Positions 35,373-46,260 are shown, numbered from the stretch's first letter. The stretch is 64,000 nucleotides of DNA from Clavelina lepadiformis (GCF_947623445.1 NC_135243.1:18546479-18610478); one strand, 5' to 3'. Numbers and translations: made by a program. The notes: generated by a model not told the origin, from the sequence alone.

Positions 35373-35779
35373 CAAACCCTAACCCCATCTTTATCCAACA
35401 TTAACACTATCTCCAACCAACAGTAATCGAATCATAAATCAAACTTAACCCCAACAAAACTTTAATTTAATTCCAATAAAACTTTAACACTCATCTTACG
35501 CAAGATATGGCAGAGGTAATTTTCACAGAATTTAAAACTTTGTTAAAGAATAAAAAAACCTTGTTTGCCTACAACAGTAGAGAGAGGGTTAAGGATAAAC
35601 TTAGGTTAAGGCGTGTCATCGGTCGCTATTTCGCATTATATGTAAAACCCAATTAAATCATGCACTTTATAGTTTTGCATTAAGTCTTGTTTCGGGACGT
35701 AATTGTTTTAATAAGTACCAGAAATGGAAAACATTTTTCCAGTAAGCCTGGTTAAGAAACGGTCAAACTATTGGTAGTT

Positions 35780-35799
35780 GTACTTGCTTCGGCAGTACG

Positions 35800-35836
<37 letters not shown>

Positions 35837-35886
35837 GGCCCCTGCGCAAGGATGACACGCAAAATCGTGAAGCGTTCCATATTTTT
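35780..35886 (+). ncRNA. U6: U6 snRNA, altered TATA box (duplicate block 1)
   Basis: Consensus body; upstream TGGTTAAG and CAAACTATTGG. Confidence 0.95.
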
Positions 35887-36293
35887 CAAACCCTAACCCC
35901 ATCTTTATCCAACATTAACACTATCTCCAACCAACAGTAATCGAATCATAAATCAAACTTAACCCCAACACAACTTTAATTTAATTCCAATAAAACTTTA
36001 ACACTCATCTTACGCAAGATATGGCAGAGGAAATTTTCACAGAATTTAAAACTTTGTTAAAGAATAAAAAAACCTTGTTTGCCTACAACAGTAGAGAGAG
36101 GGTTAAGGATAAACTTAGGTTAAGGCGTGTCATCGGTCGCTATTTCGCATTATATGTAAAACCCAATTAAATCATGCACTTTATAGTTTTGCATTAAGTC
36201 TTGTTTCGGGACGTAATTGTTTTAATAAGTACCAGAAATGGAAAACATTTTTCCAAGAAGCCTATTTAAGAAACGGTCAAAGTATTAGTAGTT

Positions 36294-36313
36294 GTACTTG
36301 CTTCGGCAGTACG

Positions 36314-36350
<37 letters not shown>

Positions 36351-36400
36351 GGCCCCTGCGCAAGGATGACACGCAAAATCGTGAAGCGTTCCATGTTTTT
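36294..36400 (+). ncRNA. U6: U6 snRNA, 3' variant (duplicate block 1)
   Basis: Nt-102 G; upstream AGTATTAGTAGTT. Confidence 0.95.
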
Positions 36401-36814
36401 CAAATCCTAACCCCATCTTTATCCAACATTAACACTATCTCCAACCAACAGTAATCGAATCCTAATTCAAACTTAACCCCAACACAACTTTAACTTAATC
36501 CCAATGAAACTTTAACACTCATCTAATGCAAAATAAGGTTGACAGAACTCTCACTACATTTAAAACTTTGTTAGAGAATAAAAAAAACCTTGTTGCATGG
36601 TCTATAACTTTAGAGCGACAGGGGAAGGTTAATTTGAGTGTACAGCGTGTCATCGGTCGCTATTTCGCATTATATGTAAAACCCAATTAAATCATGCACT
36701 TTATAGTTTTGCATTAAGTCTTGTTTCGGGACGTAATTGTTTTTAATAAGTACCAGAAATGGAAAACATTTTTCCAGGAAGCCTACTTAAGAAACGGTGA
36801 AAGTATTGGTAGTT

Positions 36815-36834
36815 GTACTTGCTTCGGCAGTACG

Positions 36835-36871
<37 letters not shown>

Positions 36872-36921
36872 GGCCCCTGCGCAAGGATGACACGCAAAAT
36901 CGTGAAGCGTTCCATATTTTT
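36815..36921 (+). ncRNA. U6: U6 snRNA (duplicate block 1)
   Basis: Consensus body; TATA-like element reads TACTTAAG. Confidence 0.96.
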
Positions 36922-37331
36922 CAAACCCTAACCCCATCTTTATCCAACATTAACACTATCTCCAACCAACAGTAATCGAATCATAAATCAAACTTAACCC
37001 CAACACAACTTTAATTTAATCCCAATAAAACTTTAACACTCATCTTACGCAAGATATGGCAGACGTAATTTTCACAGAATTTAAAACTTTGTTAAAGAAT
37101 AAAAAAACCTTGTTTGCCTACAACAGTAGAGAGAGGGTTAAGGATAAACTTAGGTTAAGGCGTGTCATCGGTCGCTATTTCGCATTATATGTAAAACCCA
37201 ATTAAATCATGCACTTTATAGTTTTGCATTAAGTCTTGTTTTGGGAACATAATTGTTTGTTAATAAGTACCAGAAATGGAAAATCATTTTCCAAGAAAAC
37301 TATTTAATAAACGGTCAAAGGAGAGGTAGTT

Positions 37332-37351
37332 GTACTTGCTTCGGCAGTACG

Positions 37352-37388
<37 letters not shown>

Positions 37389-37438
37389 GGCCCCTGCGCA
37401 AGGATGACACGCAAACTCGTGAAGCGTTCCATATTTTT
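37332..37438 (+). ncRNA. U6: U6 snRNA, A85C variant (duplicate block 1)
   Basis: GCAAACTCGTG for GCAAAATCGTG; six-T terminator; divergent promoter with TATTTAATAAACGG and CAAAGGAGAGG. Confidence 0.92.
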
Positions 37439-37849
37439 TAAACCCTAACCCTACCTTTATCCAACATTAACACTATCTCTAACCAAAAGTGATGGAATCC
37501 AAAATCAAACTTGACCCCAACACAACTTTAACTTAATCCCCATGAAACTTTAACACTCATCTAACGCAAGATAAGTGTGACAGAACTCTCACTACATTTA
37601 AAACTTTGTTAGAGAATAAAAAAAAACCTTGTTGGTCTATAACTTTAGGGCGAGAGGGGAAGGTTAATTTGAGTGTACAGCGAGGGATCGATCGCTATTT
37701 CGCATTATATGTAAAACCCAATTAAATCATGCACTTTATAATTACGCAATAAGTCTTGTTTTGGGACGTAATTGTTTTTAATAAGTACCAGAAATGGAAA
37801 ACATTTTTCCAGGAAGCATTTTTAAGAAACGGTGAAAGTATTGGTAGTT

Positions 37850-37868
37850 GTACTTGCTTCGGCAGTAC
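37850..37868 (+). pseudogene. U6 5' stem-loop fragment (duplicate block 1)
   Basis: Promoter and first 19 nt of U6 are present, then the gene is cut by the insert at 37872. A short piece matching U6 nt ~21-31 (TACTAAAATT) follows the insert, and the rest is missing. Confidence 0.85.
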
Positions 37869-37871
37869 TTA

Positions 37872-38228
37872 TGTAACGATTATTTTCTCGTTCATGTAGC
37901 CAGGCTTAATTTCATATTTACGGTGAACCGCGACACCTTTAACTGCGAGTAACTGTGAGTAACCTTCAACTGTGAGACTGTGTAGCGTTATCACGCTAAT
38001 GAAACAAACCGATGATCTTCGAAAAGCCACATTTAATTGGTCTCAGCCAGACGCCGACTCAACTAAAAAACTCTAAAAAGCGCACAATATTTATATATAA
38101 CAAGGGTGCCAAATCACGTGATAAAAATAGTTAACAAACGCGTAGAAGGTGCTGATTGGTAAAAACGCTTCAAGCAAAAACACGGTGATAAGTAACAACA
38201 CAACATGTGAGGAACAAAGTCCGTAACA
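37872..38228. mobile_element. LTR-like insert (candidate solo LTR) in a U6 gene, copy 1
   Basis: About 357 bp with TG...CA ends (TGTAACGATT at left, TCCGTAACA at right) inside a U6 gene. The flanks CTTA and CGAA may be a diverged 4-bp target duplication of CGTA. It has no coding capacity. The family is not established; solo LTR is inferred from ends and size only. Confidence 0.45.
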
Positions 38229-38398
38229 CGAATACTAAAATTAAGGTAAAACCTTAATATGTAAAACCCAATTAAATCATGCACTTTATAGTTTTGCATT
38301 AAGTCTTGTTTCGGGACGTAATTGTTTTAATAAGTACCAGAAATGGAAAACATTTTTCCAGTAAGCCTGGTTAAGAAACGGTCAAACTATTGGTAGTT

Positions 38399-38418
38399 GT
38401 ACTTGCTTCGGCAGTACG

Positions 38419-38455
<37 letters not shown>

Positions 38456-38505
38456 GGCCCCTGCGCAAGGATGACACGCAAAATCGTGAAGCGTTCCATA
38501 TTTTT
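38399..38505 (+). ncRNA. U6: U6 snRNA, altered TATA box (duplicate block 2)
   Basis: Counterpart of the copy at 35780. Confidence 0.94.
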
Positions 38506-38912
38506 CAAACCCTAACCCCATCTTTATCCAACATTAACACTATCTCCAACCAACAGTAATCGAATCATAAATCAAACTTAACCCCAACACAACTTTAATT
38601 TAATTCCAATAAAACTTTAACACTCATCTTACGCAAGATATGGCAGAGGAAATTTTCACAGAATTTAAAACTTTGTTAAAGAATAAAAAAACCTTGTTTG
38701 CCTACAACAGTAGAGAGAGGGTTAAGGATAAACTTAGGTTAAGGCGTGTCATCGGTCGCTATTTCGCATTATATGTAAAACCCAATTAAATCATGCACTT
38801 TATAGTTTTGCATTAAGTCTTGTTTCGGGACGTAATTGTTTTAATAAGTACCAGAAATGGAAAACATTTTTCCAAGAAGCCTATTTAAGAAACGGTCAAA
38901 GTATTAGTAGTT

Positions 38913-38932
38913 GTACTTGCTTCGGCAGTACG

Positions 38933-38969
<37 letters not shown>

Positions 38970-39019
38970 GGCCCCTGCGCAAGGATGACACGCAAAATCG
39001 TGAAGCGTTCCATGTTTTT
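38913..39019 (+). ncRNA. U6: U6 snRNA, 3' variant (duplicate block 2)
   Basis: Counterpart of 36294, nt-102 G. Confidence 0.94.
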
Positions 39020-39433
39020 CAAATCCTAACCCCATCTTTATCCAACATTAACACTATCTCCAACCAACAGTAATCGAATCCTAATTCAAACTTAACCCCA
39101 ACACAACTTTAACTTAATCCCAATGAAACTTTAACACTCATCTAATGCAAAATAAGGTTGACAGAACTCTCACTACATTTAAAACTTTGTTAGAGAATAA
39201 AAAAAACCTTGTTGCATGGTCTATAACTTTAGAGCGACAGGGGAAGGTTAATTTGAGTGTACAGCGTGTCATCGGTCGCTATTTCGCATTATATGTAAAA
39301 CCCAATTAAATCATGCACTTTATAGTTTTGCATTAAGTCTTGTTTCGGGACGTAATTGTTTTTAATAAGTACCAGAAATGGAAAACATTTTTCCAGGAAG
39401 CCTACTTAAGAAACGGTGAAAGTATTGGTAGTT

Positions 39434-39453
39434 GTACTTGCTTCGGCAGTACG

Positions 39454-39490
<37 letters not shown>

Positions 39491-39540
39491 GGCCCCTGCG
39501 CAAGGATGACACGCAAAATCGTGAAGCGTTCCATATTTTT
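39434..39540 (+). ncRNA. U6: U6 snRNA (duplicate block 2)
   Basis: Counterpart of 36815. Confidence 0.95.
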
Positions 39541-39950
39541 CAAACCCTAACCCCATCTTTATCCAACATTAACACTATCTCCAACCAACAGTAATCGAAT
39601 CATAAATCAAACTTAACCCCAACACAACTTTAATTTAATCCCAATAAAACTTTAACACTCATCTTACGCAAGATATGGCAGACGTAATTTTCACAGAATT
39701 TAAAACTTTGTTAAAGAATAAAAAAACCTTGTTTGCCTACAACAGTAGAGAGAGGGTTAAGGATAAACTTAGGTTAAGGCGTGTCATCGGTCGCTATTTC
39801 GCATTATATGTAAAACCCAATTAAATCATGCACTTTATAGTTTTGCATTAAGTCTTGTTTTGGGAACATAATTGTTTGTTAATAAGTACCAGAAATGGAA
39901 AATCATTTTCCAAGAAAACTATTTAATAAACGGTCAAAGGAGAGGTAGTT

Positions 39951-39970
39951 GTACTTGCTTCGGCAGTACG

Positions 39971-40007
<37 letters not shown>

Positions 40008-40057
40008 GGCCCCTGCGCAAGGATGACACGCAAACTCGTGAAGCGTTCCATATTTTT
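39951..40057 (+). ncRNA. U6: U6 snRNA, A85C variant (duplicate block 2)
   Basis: Counterpart of 37332. Confidence 0.92.
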
Positions 40058-40468
40058 TAAACCCTAACCCTACCTTTATCCAACATTAACACTATCTCTA
40101 ACCAAAAGTGATGGAATCCAAAATCAAACTTGACCCCAACACAACTTTAACTTAATCCCCATGAAACTTTAACACTCATCTAACGCAAGATAAGTGTGAC
40201 AGAACTCTCACTACATTTAAAACTTTGTTAGAGAATAAAAAAAAACCTTGTTGGTCTATAACTTTAGGGCGAGAGGGGAAGGTTAATTTGAGTGTACAGC
40301 GAGGGATCGATCGCTATTTCGCATTATATGTAAAACCCAATTAAATCATGCACTTTATAATTACGCAATAAGTCTTGTTTTGGGACGTAATTGTTTTTAA
40401 TAAGTACCAGAAATGGAAAACATTTTTCCAGGAAGCATTTTTAAGAAACGGTGAAAGTATTGGTAGTT

Positions 40469-40487
40469 GTACTTGCTTCGGCAGTAC
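40469..40487 (+). pseudogene. U6 5' stem-loop fragment (duplicate block 2)
   Basis: Counterpart of 37850, cut by the second LTR-like insert. Confidence 0.85.
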
Positions 40488-40490
40488 TTA

Positions 40491-40847
40491 TGTAACGATT
40501 ATTTTCTCGTTCATGTAGCCAGGCTTAATTTCATATTTACGGTGAACCGCGACACCTTTAACTGCGAGTAACTGTGAGTAACCTTCAACTGTGAGACTGT
40601 GTAGCGTTATCACGCTAATGAAACAAACCGATGATCTTCGAAAAGCCACATTTAATTGGTCTCAGCCAGACGCCGACTCAACTAAAAAACTCTAAAAAGC
40701 GCACAATATTTATATATAACAAGGGTGCCAAATCACGTGATAAAAATAGTTAACAAACGCGTAGAAGGTGCTGATTGGTAAAAACGCTTCAAGCAAAAAC
40801 ACGGTGATAAGTAACAACACAACATGTGAGGAACAAAGTCCGTAACA
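40491..40847. mobile_element. LTR-like insert (candidate solo LTR), copy 2
   Basis: Matches 37872-38228. It arose by duplication of the 2,619-bp block, not by a second insertion, because the flanks are the same. Confidence 0.45.
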
Positions 40848-41018
40848 CGAATACTAAAATTAAGGTAAAACCTTAATATGTAAAACCCAATTAAATCATG
40901 AACTTTATAGTTTTGCATTAAGTCTTGTTTTGGGACGTAATTGTTTTTAATAAGTACCAGAAATGGAAAACATTTTTCCAGGAAGCCTATTTAAGAAACG
41001 GTCAAAGTATTGGTAGTT

Positions 41019-41038
41019 GTACTTGCTTCGGCAGTACG

Positions 41039-41075
<37 letters not shown>

Positions 41076-41125
41076 GGCCCCTGCGCAAGGATGACACGCA
41101 AAATCGTGAAGCGTTCCATATTTTT
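41019..41125 (+). ncRNA. U6: U6 snRNA
   Basis: Consensus body, first copy after the duplicated blocks. Confidence 0.96.
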
Positions 41126-41520
41126 CAAACCCTAACCCTATCTTTATCCAACATTTACGCTATCTCCAACCAACAGTAATCGAATCCTAATTCAAACTTA
41201 ACCCCAACACAACTTTAACTTAATCCCAATGAAACTTTAACACTCATCTAATGCAAAATAAGGTTGACAGAACTCTCACTACATTTAAAACTTTGTTAGA
41301 GAATAAAAAAAACCTTGTTGGTCTATAACTTTAGAGCGAGAGGGGAAGGTTAATTTGAGTGTACAGCGAGGGCGCATTATATGTAAAACCCAATTAAATC
41401 ATGCACTTTATAGTTTTGCATTAAGTCTTGTTTCGGGACGTAATTGTTTTAATAAGTACCAGAAATGGAAAACATTTTTCCAGGAAGCCTATTTAAGAAA
41501 CGGTCAAAGTATTGGTAGTT

Positions 41521-41627
41521 GTACTTGCTTCGGCAGTACGTATACTAAAATTGAAACGATACAGAGAAGATTAGCATGGCCCCTGCGCAAGGATGACACG
41601 CAAAATCGTGAAGCGTTCCATATTTTT
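41521..41627 (+). ncRNA. U6: U6 snRNA, G34A variant
   Basis: AAAATTGAAACG for AAAATTGGAACG; upstream spacer shortened (GTGTACAGCGAGGGCGCATTA). Confidence 0.9.
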
Positions 41628-41665
41628 CAAACCCTAACCCCATCTTTATCCAAATTTTACACTAT

Positions 41666-42180
41666 TGTAACCAAACTTTTTCTGACCAGGTAAGCTCCCC
41701 GCTTTAACGGCTAGTCAATTAGCCAGACTCTCTTATTTTTACGAGTCTTCCTCAAATAAAAACAAACGTGTTCTCTTTATTAAAACCTCACGTAGACTAA
41801 CTCAACTCAACCAAGCCCTTGCTAGCCAAGCAACCAACCAAAACACAGAATTAATCTTTTAATTAATTAATCTTCACAGAATAATTTTGCAAACCAAGTT
41901 GAAGTGGATTTGGTGACAAGACCTTGTTACTTTTGTAAGTTGTACATGTACATACCGTTTCATGTTTACTGTTATAAACCAGTAATTTTATGAAAAAAAA
42001 AAAAAAAAAACACAGAATTAATCTTGGCCACATAGCAAGAAAATAAGCGCGGGGCGTTAATGACCAAATAGGCCTACAGGGGTAGTGCGGTGACGCGGAA
42101 CAAGAAATAAACTAAAAAAAACCTGCACGTGTAAATGGTAAAGAAGTGCGACAGTGCGAGAGAAGTTATGAAAACCGACA
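41666..42180. mobile_element. Unclassified insertion in the U6 array
   Basis: Array homology stops after ACACTAT at 41665 and resumes inside a U6 gene near 42191. The insert begins TGTAACC and ends GACA and contains AAATAAA, loosely LTR-like, but no target duplication is visible. A poly-A retroposed segment lies within it. Confidence 0.4.
41859..42010 (+). mobile_element. Poly-A retroposed segment with 15-bp target duplication
   Basis: 152 bp ending in about 18 A, flanked by exact CACAGAATTAATCTT copies at 41844-41858 and 42011-42025. This is the hallmark of LINE-machinery retroposition of a SINE, LINE 3' end or mRNA 3' end. The source is unknown. Confidence 0.85.
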
Positions 42181-42190
42181 AGTATACGCA

Positions 42191-42195
42191 AGTAC

Positions 42196-42229
<34 letters not shown>

Positions 42230-42279
42230 GGCCCCTGCGCAAGGATGACACGCAAAATCGTGAAGCGTTCCATATTTTT
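42191..42279 (+). pseudogene. U6 snRNA, 5'-truncated
   Basis: Lacks the 5' stem-loop and promoter block; body from ACTAAAATTGG to the terminator is consensus. Confidence 0.88.
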
Positions 42280-42686
42280 CAAACCCTAACCCCATCTTTA
42301 TCCAACATTTACACTATCTCCAACCAACAGTAATCGAATCCTAATTCAAACTTAACCCCAACACAACTTTAACTTAATCCCAATAAAACTTTAACACTCA
42401 TCTAACGCAAGATAAGGGTGACGTAATTTTCACAGAATTTAAAACTTTGTTAGAGAATAAAAACTTGTTTGTCTACAACAGTAGGGAGAGGGTTAAGGAT
42501 AAATTTAGGGTAAGGCGTGTCATCGGTCGGTATACCGCATTATATGTAAAACCCAATTAAATCATGCACTTTATAGTTTCGCATTAAGTCTTGTTTTGGG
42601 AACATAATTGTTTGTTAATAAGTACCAGAAATGGAAAATCATTTTCCATGAAAACTATTTAATAAACGGTCAAAGTATTGGTAGTT

Positions 42687-42706
42687 GTACTTGCTTCGGC
42701 AGTACG

Positions 42707-42743
<37 letters not shown>

Positions 42744-42793
42744 GGCCCCTGCGCAAGGATGACACGCAAAATCGTGAAGCGTTCCATATTTTT
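42687..42793 (+). ncRNA. U6: U6 snRNA
   Basis: Consensus body; promoter block diverged (AATCATTTTCCATGAAAACT, TATTTAATAAACGG). Confidence 0.94.
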
Positions 42794-43014
42794 CAAACCC
42801 TAACCCCATCTTTATCCCACCTTTATCGGTCGCTATTTCGCATTATATGTAAAACCCAATTAAATCATGAACTTTATAGTTTTGCATTAAGTCTTGTTTT
42901 GGGACGTAATTGTTTTTAATAAGTACCAGAAATGGAAAACATTTTTCCAGGAAGCCTATTTAAGAATCATTTTCCAAGAAAACTATTTAATAAACGGTCA
43001 AAGGAGAGGTAGTT

Positions 43015-43034
43015 GTACTTGCTTCGGCAGTACG

Positions 43035-43071
<37 letters not shown>

Positions 43072-43121
43072 GGCCCCTGCGCAAGGATGACACGCAAAAT
43101 CGTGAAGCGTTCCATATTTTT
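43015..43121 (+). ncRNA. U6: U6 snRNA, chimeric promoter, short spacing
   Basis: Starts only 328 bp after the previous copy. The promoter joins parts of two types: a CCAGGAAGCCTATTTAAG segment runs straight into a second CATTTTCCAAGAAAACTATT segment, a likely unequal-crossover junction. Confidence 0.93.
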
Positions 43122-43533
43122 CAGACCATAACCCTATCTTTATCCAACATTAACACTATCTCTAACCAGCAATGATGGAATCATAAATCAAACTTAACCC
43201 CAACACAACTTTAACTTAATCCCAATAAAACTTTTACACTTATTTCAAGCAAGATATGGCAGACGTAATTTTCACAGCATTTAAAACTTTGTTAGAGAAT
43301 AAAAAAACCTTGTTTGCCTACAACAGTAGGGAGAGTGTTAAGGATAAACTTAGGGTAAGGCGTGTCATCGGTCGCTATTTCGCATTGTATGTAAAACCCA
43401 ATTAAATCATACACTTTATAATTCAGCAATAAGTCTTCTATCCGGCGTAGATAATTTATTATCGTGGAGTACCAGAAATGAAAAACATTTTTCCAGGAAG
43501 CCTATTTAAGAAACGGTGAAAGTATTCGTAGTT

Positions 43534-43640
43534 GTACTTGCTTCGGAAGTACGTATACTAAAATTGAAACGATACAGAGAAGATTAGCATGGCCCCTGCG
43601 CAAGGATGACACGCAAACTCGTGAAGCGTTCCAAATTTTT
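43534..43640 (+). pseudogene. U6 snRNA, decayed copy (array right end)
   Basis: Four body changes: C14A in the apical 5' stem-loop region, G34A, A85C and T101A before the terminator. The most diverged full-length copy; probably not functional. Confidence 0.75.
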
Positions 43641-43807
43641 CAAACCCTAACCCTATCTTTATCCTATGCCATAATGACATTTTACAGAGGGTTTTTATCG
43701 AGCAAATCTGTCAATAATCAGCATTTTCTGGTAGGATATACTCGCAGTTACTATCCTTAAATGGCAATTCTATTGTGCTTGTTAGGCAACGTCACTATGA
43801 CCTAGAA

Positions 43808-44295
43808 CAGTGCTCTTCAACCTTTTTGTCAACGCGGAACCCCTCATGTACTTTCGCGTTTGTCACGGAACCCCACTAACAAAAGTTTAGAAGTTACAAA
43901 TTGCTTGGTCAGAAAATAAAATATTTCGTTATTACACAAGTCTGTACTCTCTACTCAGTCTGCTTGTACTTTTATGATCTGTACATCGCCAACATCCTAT
44001 GAGTGTGATGCAACAATAACGTTCTTGTTAACAGCAAGTGACGTAACAAATATATCAATGTTTTATTGGGTTGTTGACTGCACTCAACTTCCTGTTTAAC
44101 AAACTGGCCTACTTGGAGTATGAATGCGGTACAGTGATCTGAAAAAAATCGGAAAGACGCATCAAAATGCTGAAGCAAGAAATCAATTTCCGTAAATAAA
44201 CGAGGAACCCTCGCGGAACCTTGAAAACTCACGGAACCCCACTACATGGTTCCCGGAACCCTAAGGTTCCGCAGAACCCCTGTTGAAGAGCACTG
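43808..44295. mobile_element. hAT-type MITE, complete
   Basis: 14-bp perfect inverted ends CAGTGCTCTTCAAC/GTTGAAGAGCACTG, with an exact 8-bp target duplication ACCTAGAA at 43800-43807 and 44296-44303. 488 bp. GCGGAACCCC-type words lie just inside each end. No transposase frame. Confidence 0.93.
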
Positions 44296-44459
44296 ACCTA
44301 GAATCCATTAGTTCAGAAAGTTAGCTTGTCTTGCCCCGTCAGTCAGTACAGCAACTGCAAGTCAGAAGCAGCATTTTATTCTGCACAAAACCCGGTATTT
44401 TTTGAACTAAAATTTGATGTAATATTCGTGTGATTAAATTAACTTGTAATTTTTACCAT

Positions 44460-46260
44460 AATGCCCAAAAGAATATGTAGCCTAAGTTTACGAATGATCT
44501 ACAGAGAGCATTTCCATATTTGAAAGACACAGGTAATGGTAAATTCCTTTGTAATTGATGTGGGTCCGCGTTTTCAATCAGCCATGCAGACGGACGTGCG
44601 GACGTGCAGATGTTAACGTTAACCATTTAGTTACCAAAAGGTACAAAGCCCCTGTTGAAGCAGCTGCATGCTCATCTCGTGTGTCATACTTCTTTAAAAA
44701 TATTGGCACCGATGCTGCGCTTGCTATAGCTGCAAAAGAGGAAACTTTTCCTTCCCACGCCGCTACGCTACTTATGAGCAAAGTTTTAAAAGTTCAGATT
44801 GCATTGTCTGGTTGGTTTCACAACCGTTTGAACGTAAATTTTTCTTAGGGAAAACGAAGTGTGAATCTGTAGTTGCTAAGGTTATTGCTCCGATGGCTAC
44901 TGACGAACTTCACCAGAATTTGGATCAAGTTAACTTTGTTACTGTTAGAATTGATCCCTCCCACAGAAAAGAATTAAAACTTGTTCCCGTTTGTAGTTCT
45001 TTACTTTTGACCTGAAACTGGCGTTGAAGTTAAGCTGTTGCAATTTAAATGTATTCCCGGAGAAACTGCTGCAGCACTAAATTAATGCTTGCTCTTTGTT
45101 CTTGATCAAATAAGACACAAGGAAAACTAGTTGGATTTTGTGCGGACAACTGCAACACAAACTTTCAAGGTACTTAAAGACGACAAAATAATGTTTTCTT
45201 TATTGTTAAGGAAAACGTCTAAGGAAACCTTGCAGGCATCGGATGTGCAGTTCACATCATTCACAACTGTCTTCAGCATGCTGTTGATACTTTGCCGATA
45301 TGCGTCGAAAGCCTTGTTCTAAAAATTTATAAATTCCTTTTACATTTATACTGTTCGAGGTACGGAACTTAAAGGGTTTTGTGATTTTGTTGATATTGAG
45401 TACCAAAGAGTTTTGCAACACGGCAATACCAAGTTTTTGTGCTTACTACCCGCTTTAGAGCGGATTATTGAAATGTTTGAAGCGTTAGAAAGCTACTTTA
45501 ACTCACAAGAACGTTGCCTAAATATCATTAGACGATTATTTGAGGAACCAGCCCAAAAACTGCAGTATCTCAGATTTGTGCACGGACAGCTGAAGTGCTG
45601 TACTTTAATGAGACTATGCTGAAATTGGAAAAACAAAAGACTAGTGCTGTAGCAAATATTTTCACGGAATTGAAGTCGAATTTACAGGAAAAGAAAGTAA
45701 ATGACTTTGTTCCATACCAAACAAAGTTTCTCTTGGAAAAGCTTGCGAAAGAAGGATTAATGGATGCTATGGTGTGTCTTAACGAAATTAGAGATTTTTA
45801 CGAGCAATGTGAATGATATCTGTATGTTTATAGCGTTGCCTATGAATAGTCTATGCGATGCCTCATCTTTGGAAGAACCTAAGAGAAGACTTATCCTGAC
45901 TACTCATACGTGGGTTTGCAGAGAAGAGTAACGACATGTCCGGTAAGCAAATAGTCAACACTGATTCCCTTTTTGATGAGCAAGTTCTAGTGAAAAATTA
46001 TATGTCTGAAAGCGAGAGGAAAGGTGGCAAAATGCAACGATATCCCTAGGAAAAAAGGATGCAATTATTGCAAACCTTTATCAACAACAACATGGATATT
46101 CCAAACTTTCAAAAACGTTTCGAGCTTGTAATGTGTTTGCCTGGAACATTCAGCACAAGTTGAGCGAATTTTTTTAATTATGAAAAATATGTGGTCTGCT
46201 GGTGACAGCAAGATGCTAAAAAAATGTCAAAGTTCTCCTCACTTGAGAATTAATATTAAT
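44460..46260 (+). pseudogene. Decayed hAT transposase-like gene (ZBED5/SCAND3-like)
   Basis: Collinear coding remnants in shifting frames: a BED-like N-terminus with KPAK-like APVEAAACSSRVSYFF, then MATDELHQNLDQVNFVTVRI, YFDLETGVEVKLLQFKCIPG, a middle part ALESYFNSQERC and FTELKSNLQEKK..FVPYQ, and near 46130 the hAT dimerisation-type VMCLPGTFSTS. Many stops and frame changes. The order matches hAT-derived ZBED5/FAM200-type proteins. Class II transposon relic; inverted ends not located. Confidence 0.7.

Larger units (their letters stand above)
35640..40878 (+). repeat. Two adjacent identical 2,619-bp higher-order repeats
   Basis: 35640-38258 and 38259-40877 (approximate edges) match at a constant offset of 2,619 bp, including variant U6 copies, the truncated U6 and the LTR-like insert. 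I saw no difference in the parts compared. Each holds four complete U6 genes and one interrupted copy. Very recent duplication, or an assembly duplication. Confidence 0.9.
26024..43660 (+). repeat. Tandem U6 snRNA gene array, ~514-bp period
   Basis: Direct repeat of a unit made of a 107-bp U6 gene and a ~407-bp spacer. Start-to-start distances are mostly 512-522 bp. There are 29 full-length plus-strand genes and four partial ones. Spacers fall into types: one with ATGGCAGACGTAATTTTC, one with ATGGCAGAGGAAATTTTC and a CGTGGAGTACCAG upstream region, one with AATAAGGTTGACAGAACTC, and one with CAAGCAAGATAAGGC. The order of types suggests multi-unit duplications. The ~90 bp before each U6 (GTACCAGAAATGGAAAAC to CAAAGTATTGGTAGTT) is the best-kept spacer part, as expected for a snRNA promoter. 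The array decays at both ends (98-bp relic at 26024; a copy with four substitutions at 43534). Confidence 0.97.

Noticed and set aside
34658-43175. Repeated 62-112 codon frames ([20 protein letters not shown]...) in the array
   Set aside because: They run through the promoter block and the U6 gene itself in one frame; they are by-products of the repeated snRNA sequence, not proteins.
26024-43660. CRISPR-like or satellite DNA
   Set aside because: The repeated core is a 107-bp U6 gene with promoter and terminator and the period is ~514 bp; a snRNA gene array explains it.
26123-43660. Telomere-like AACCCTAACCC after each U6
   Set aside because: Only one to two CCCTAA words per unit at a fixed place in the spacer; no long telomeric run.
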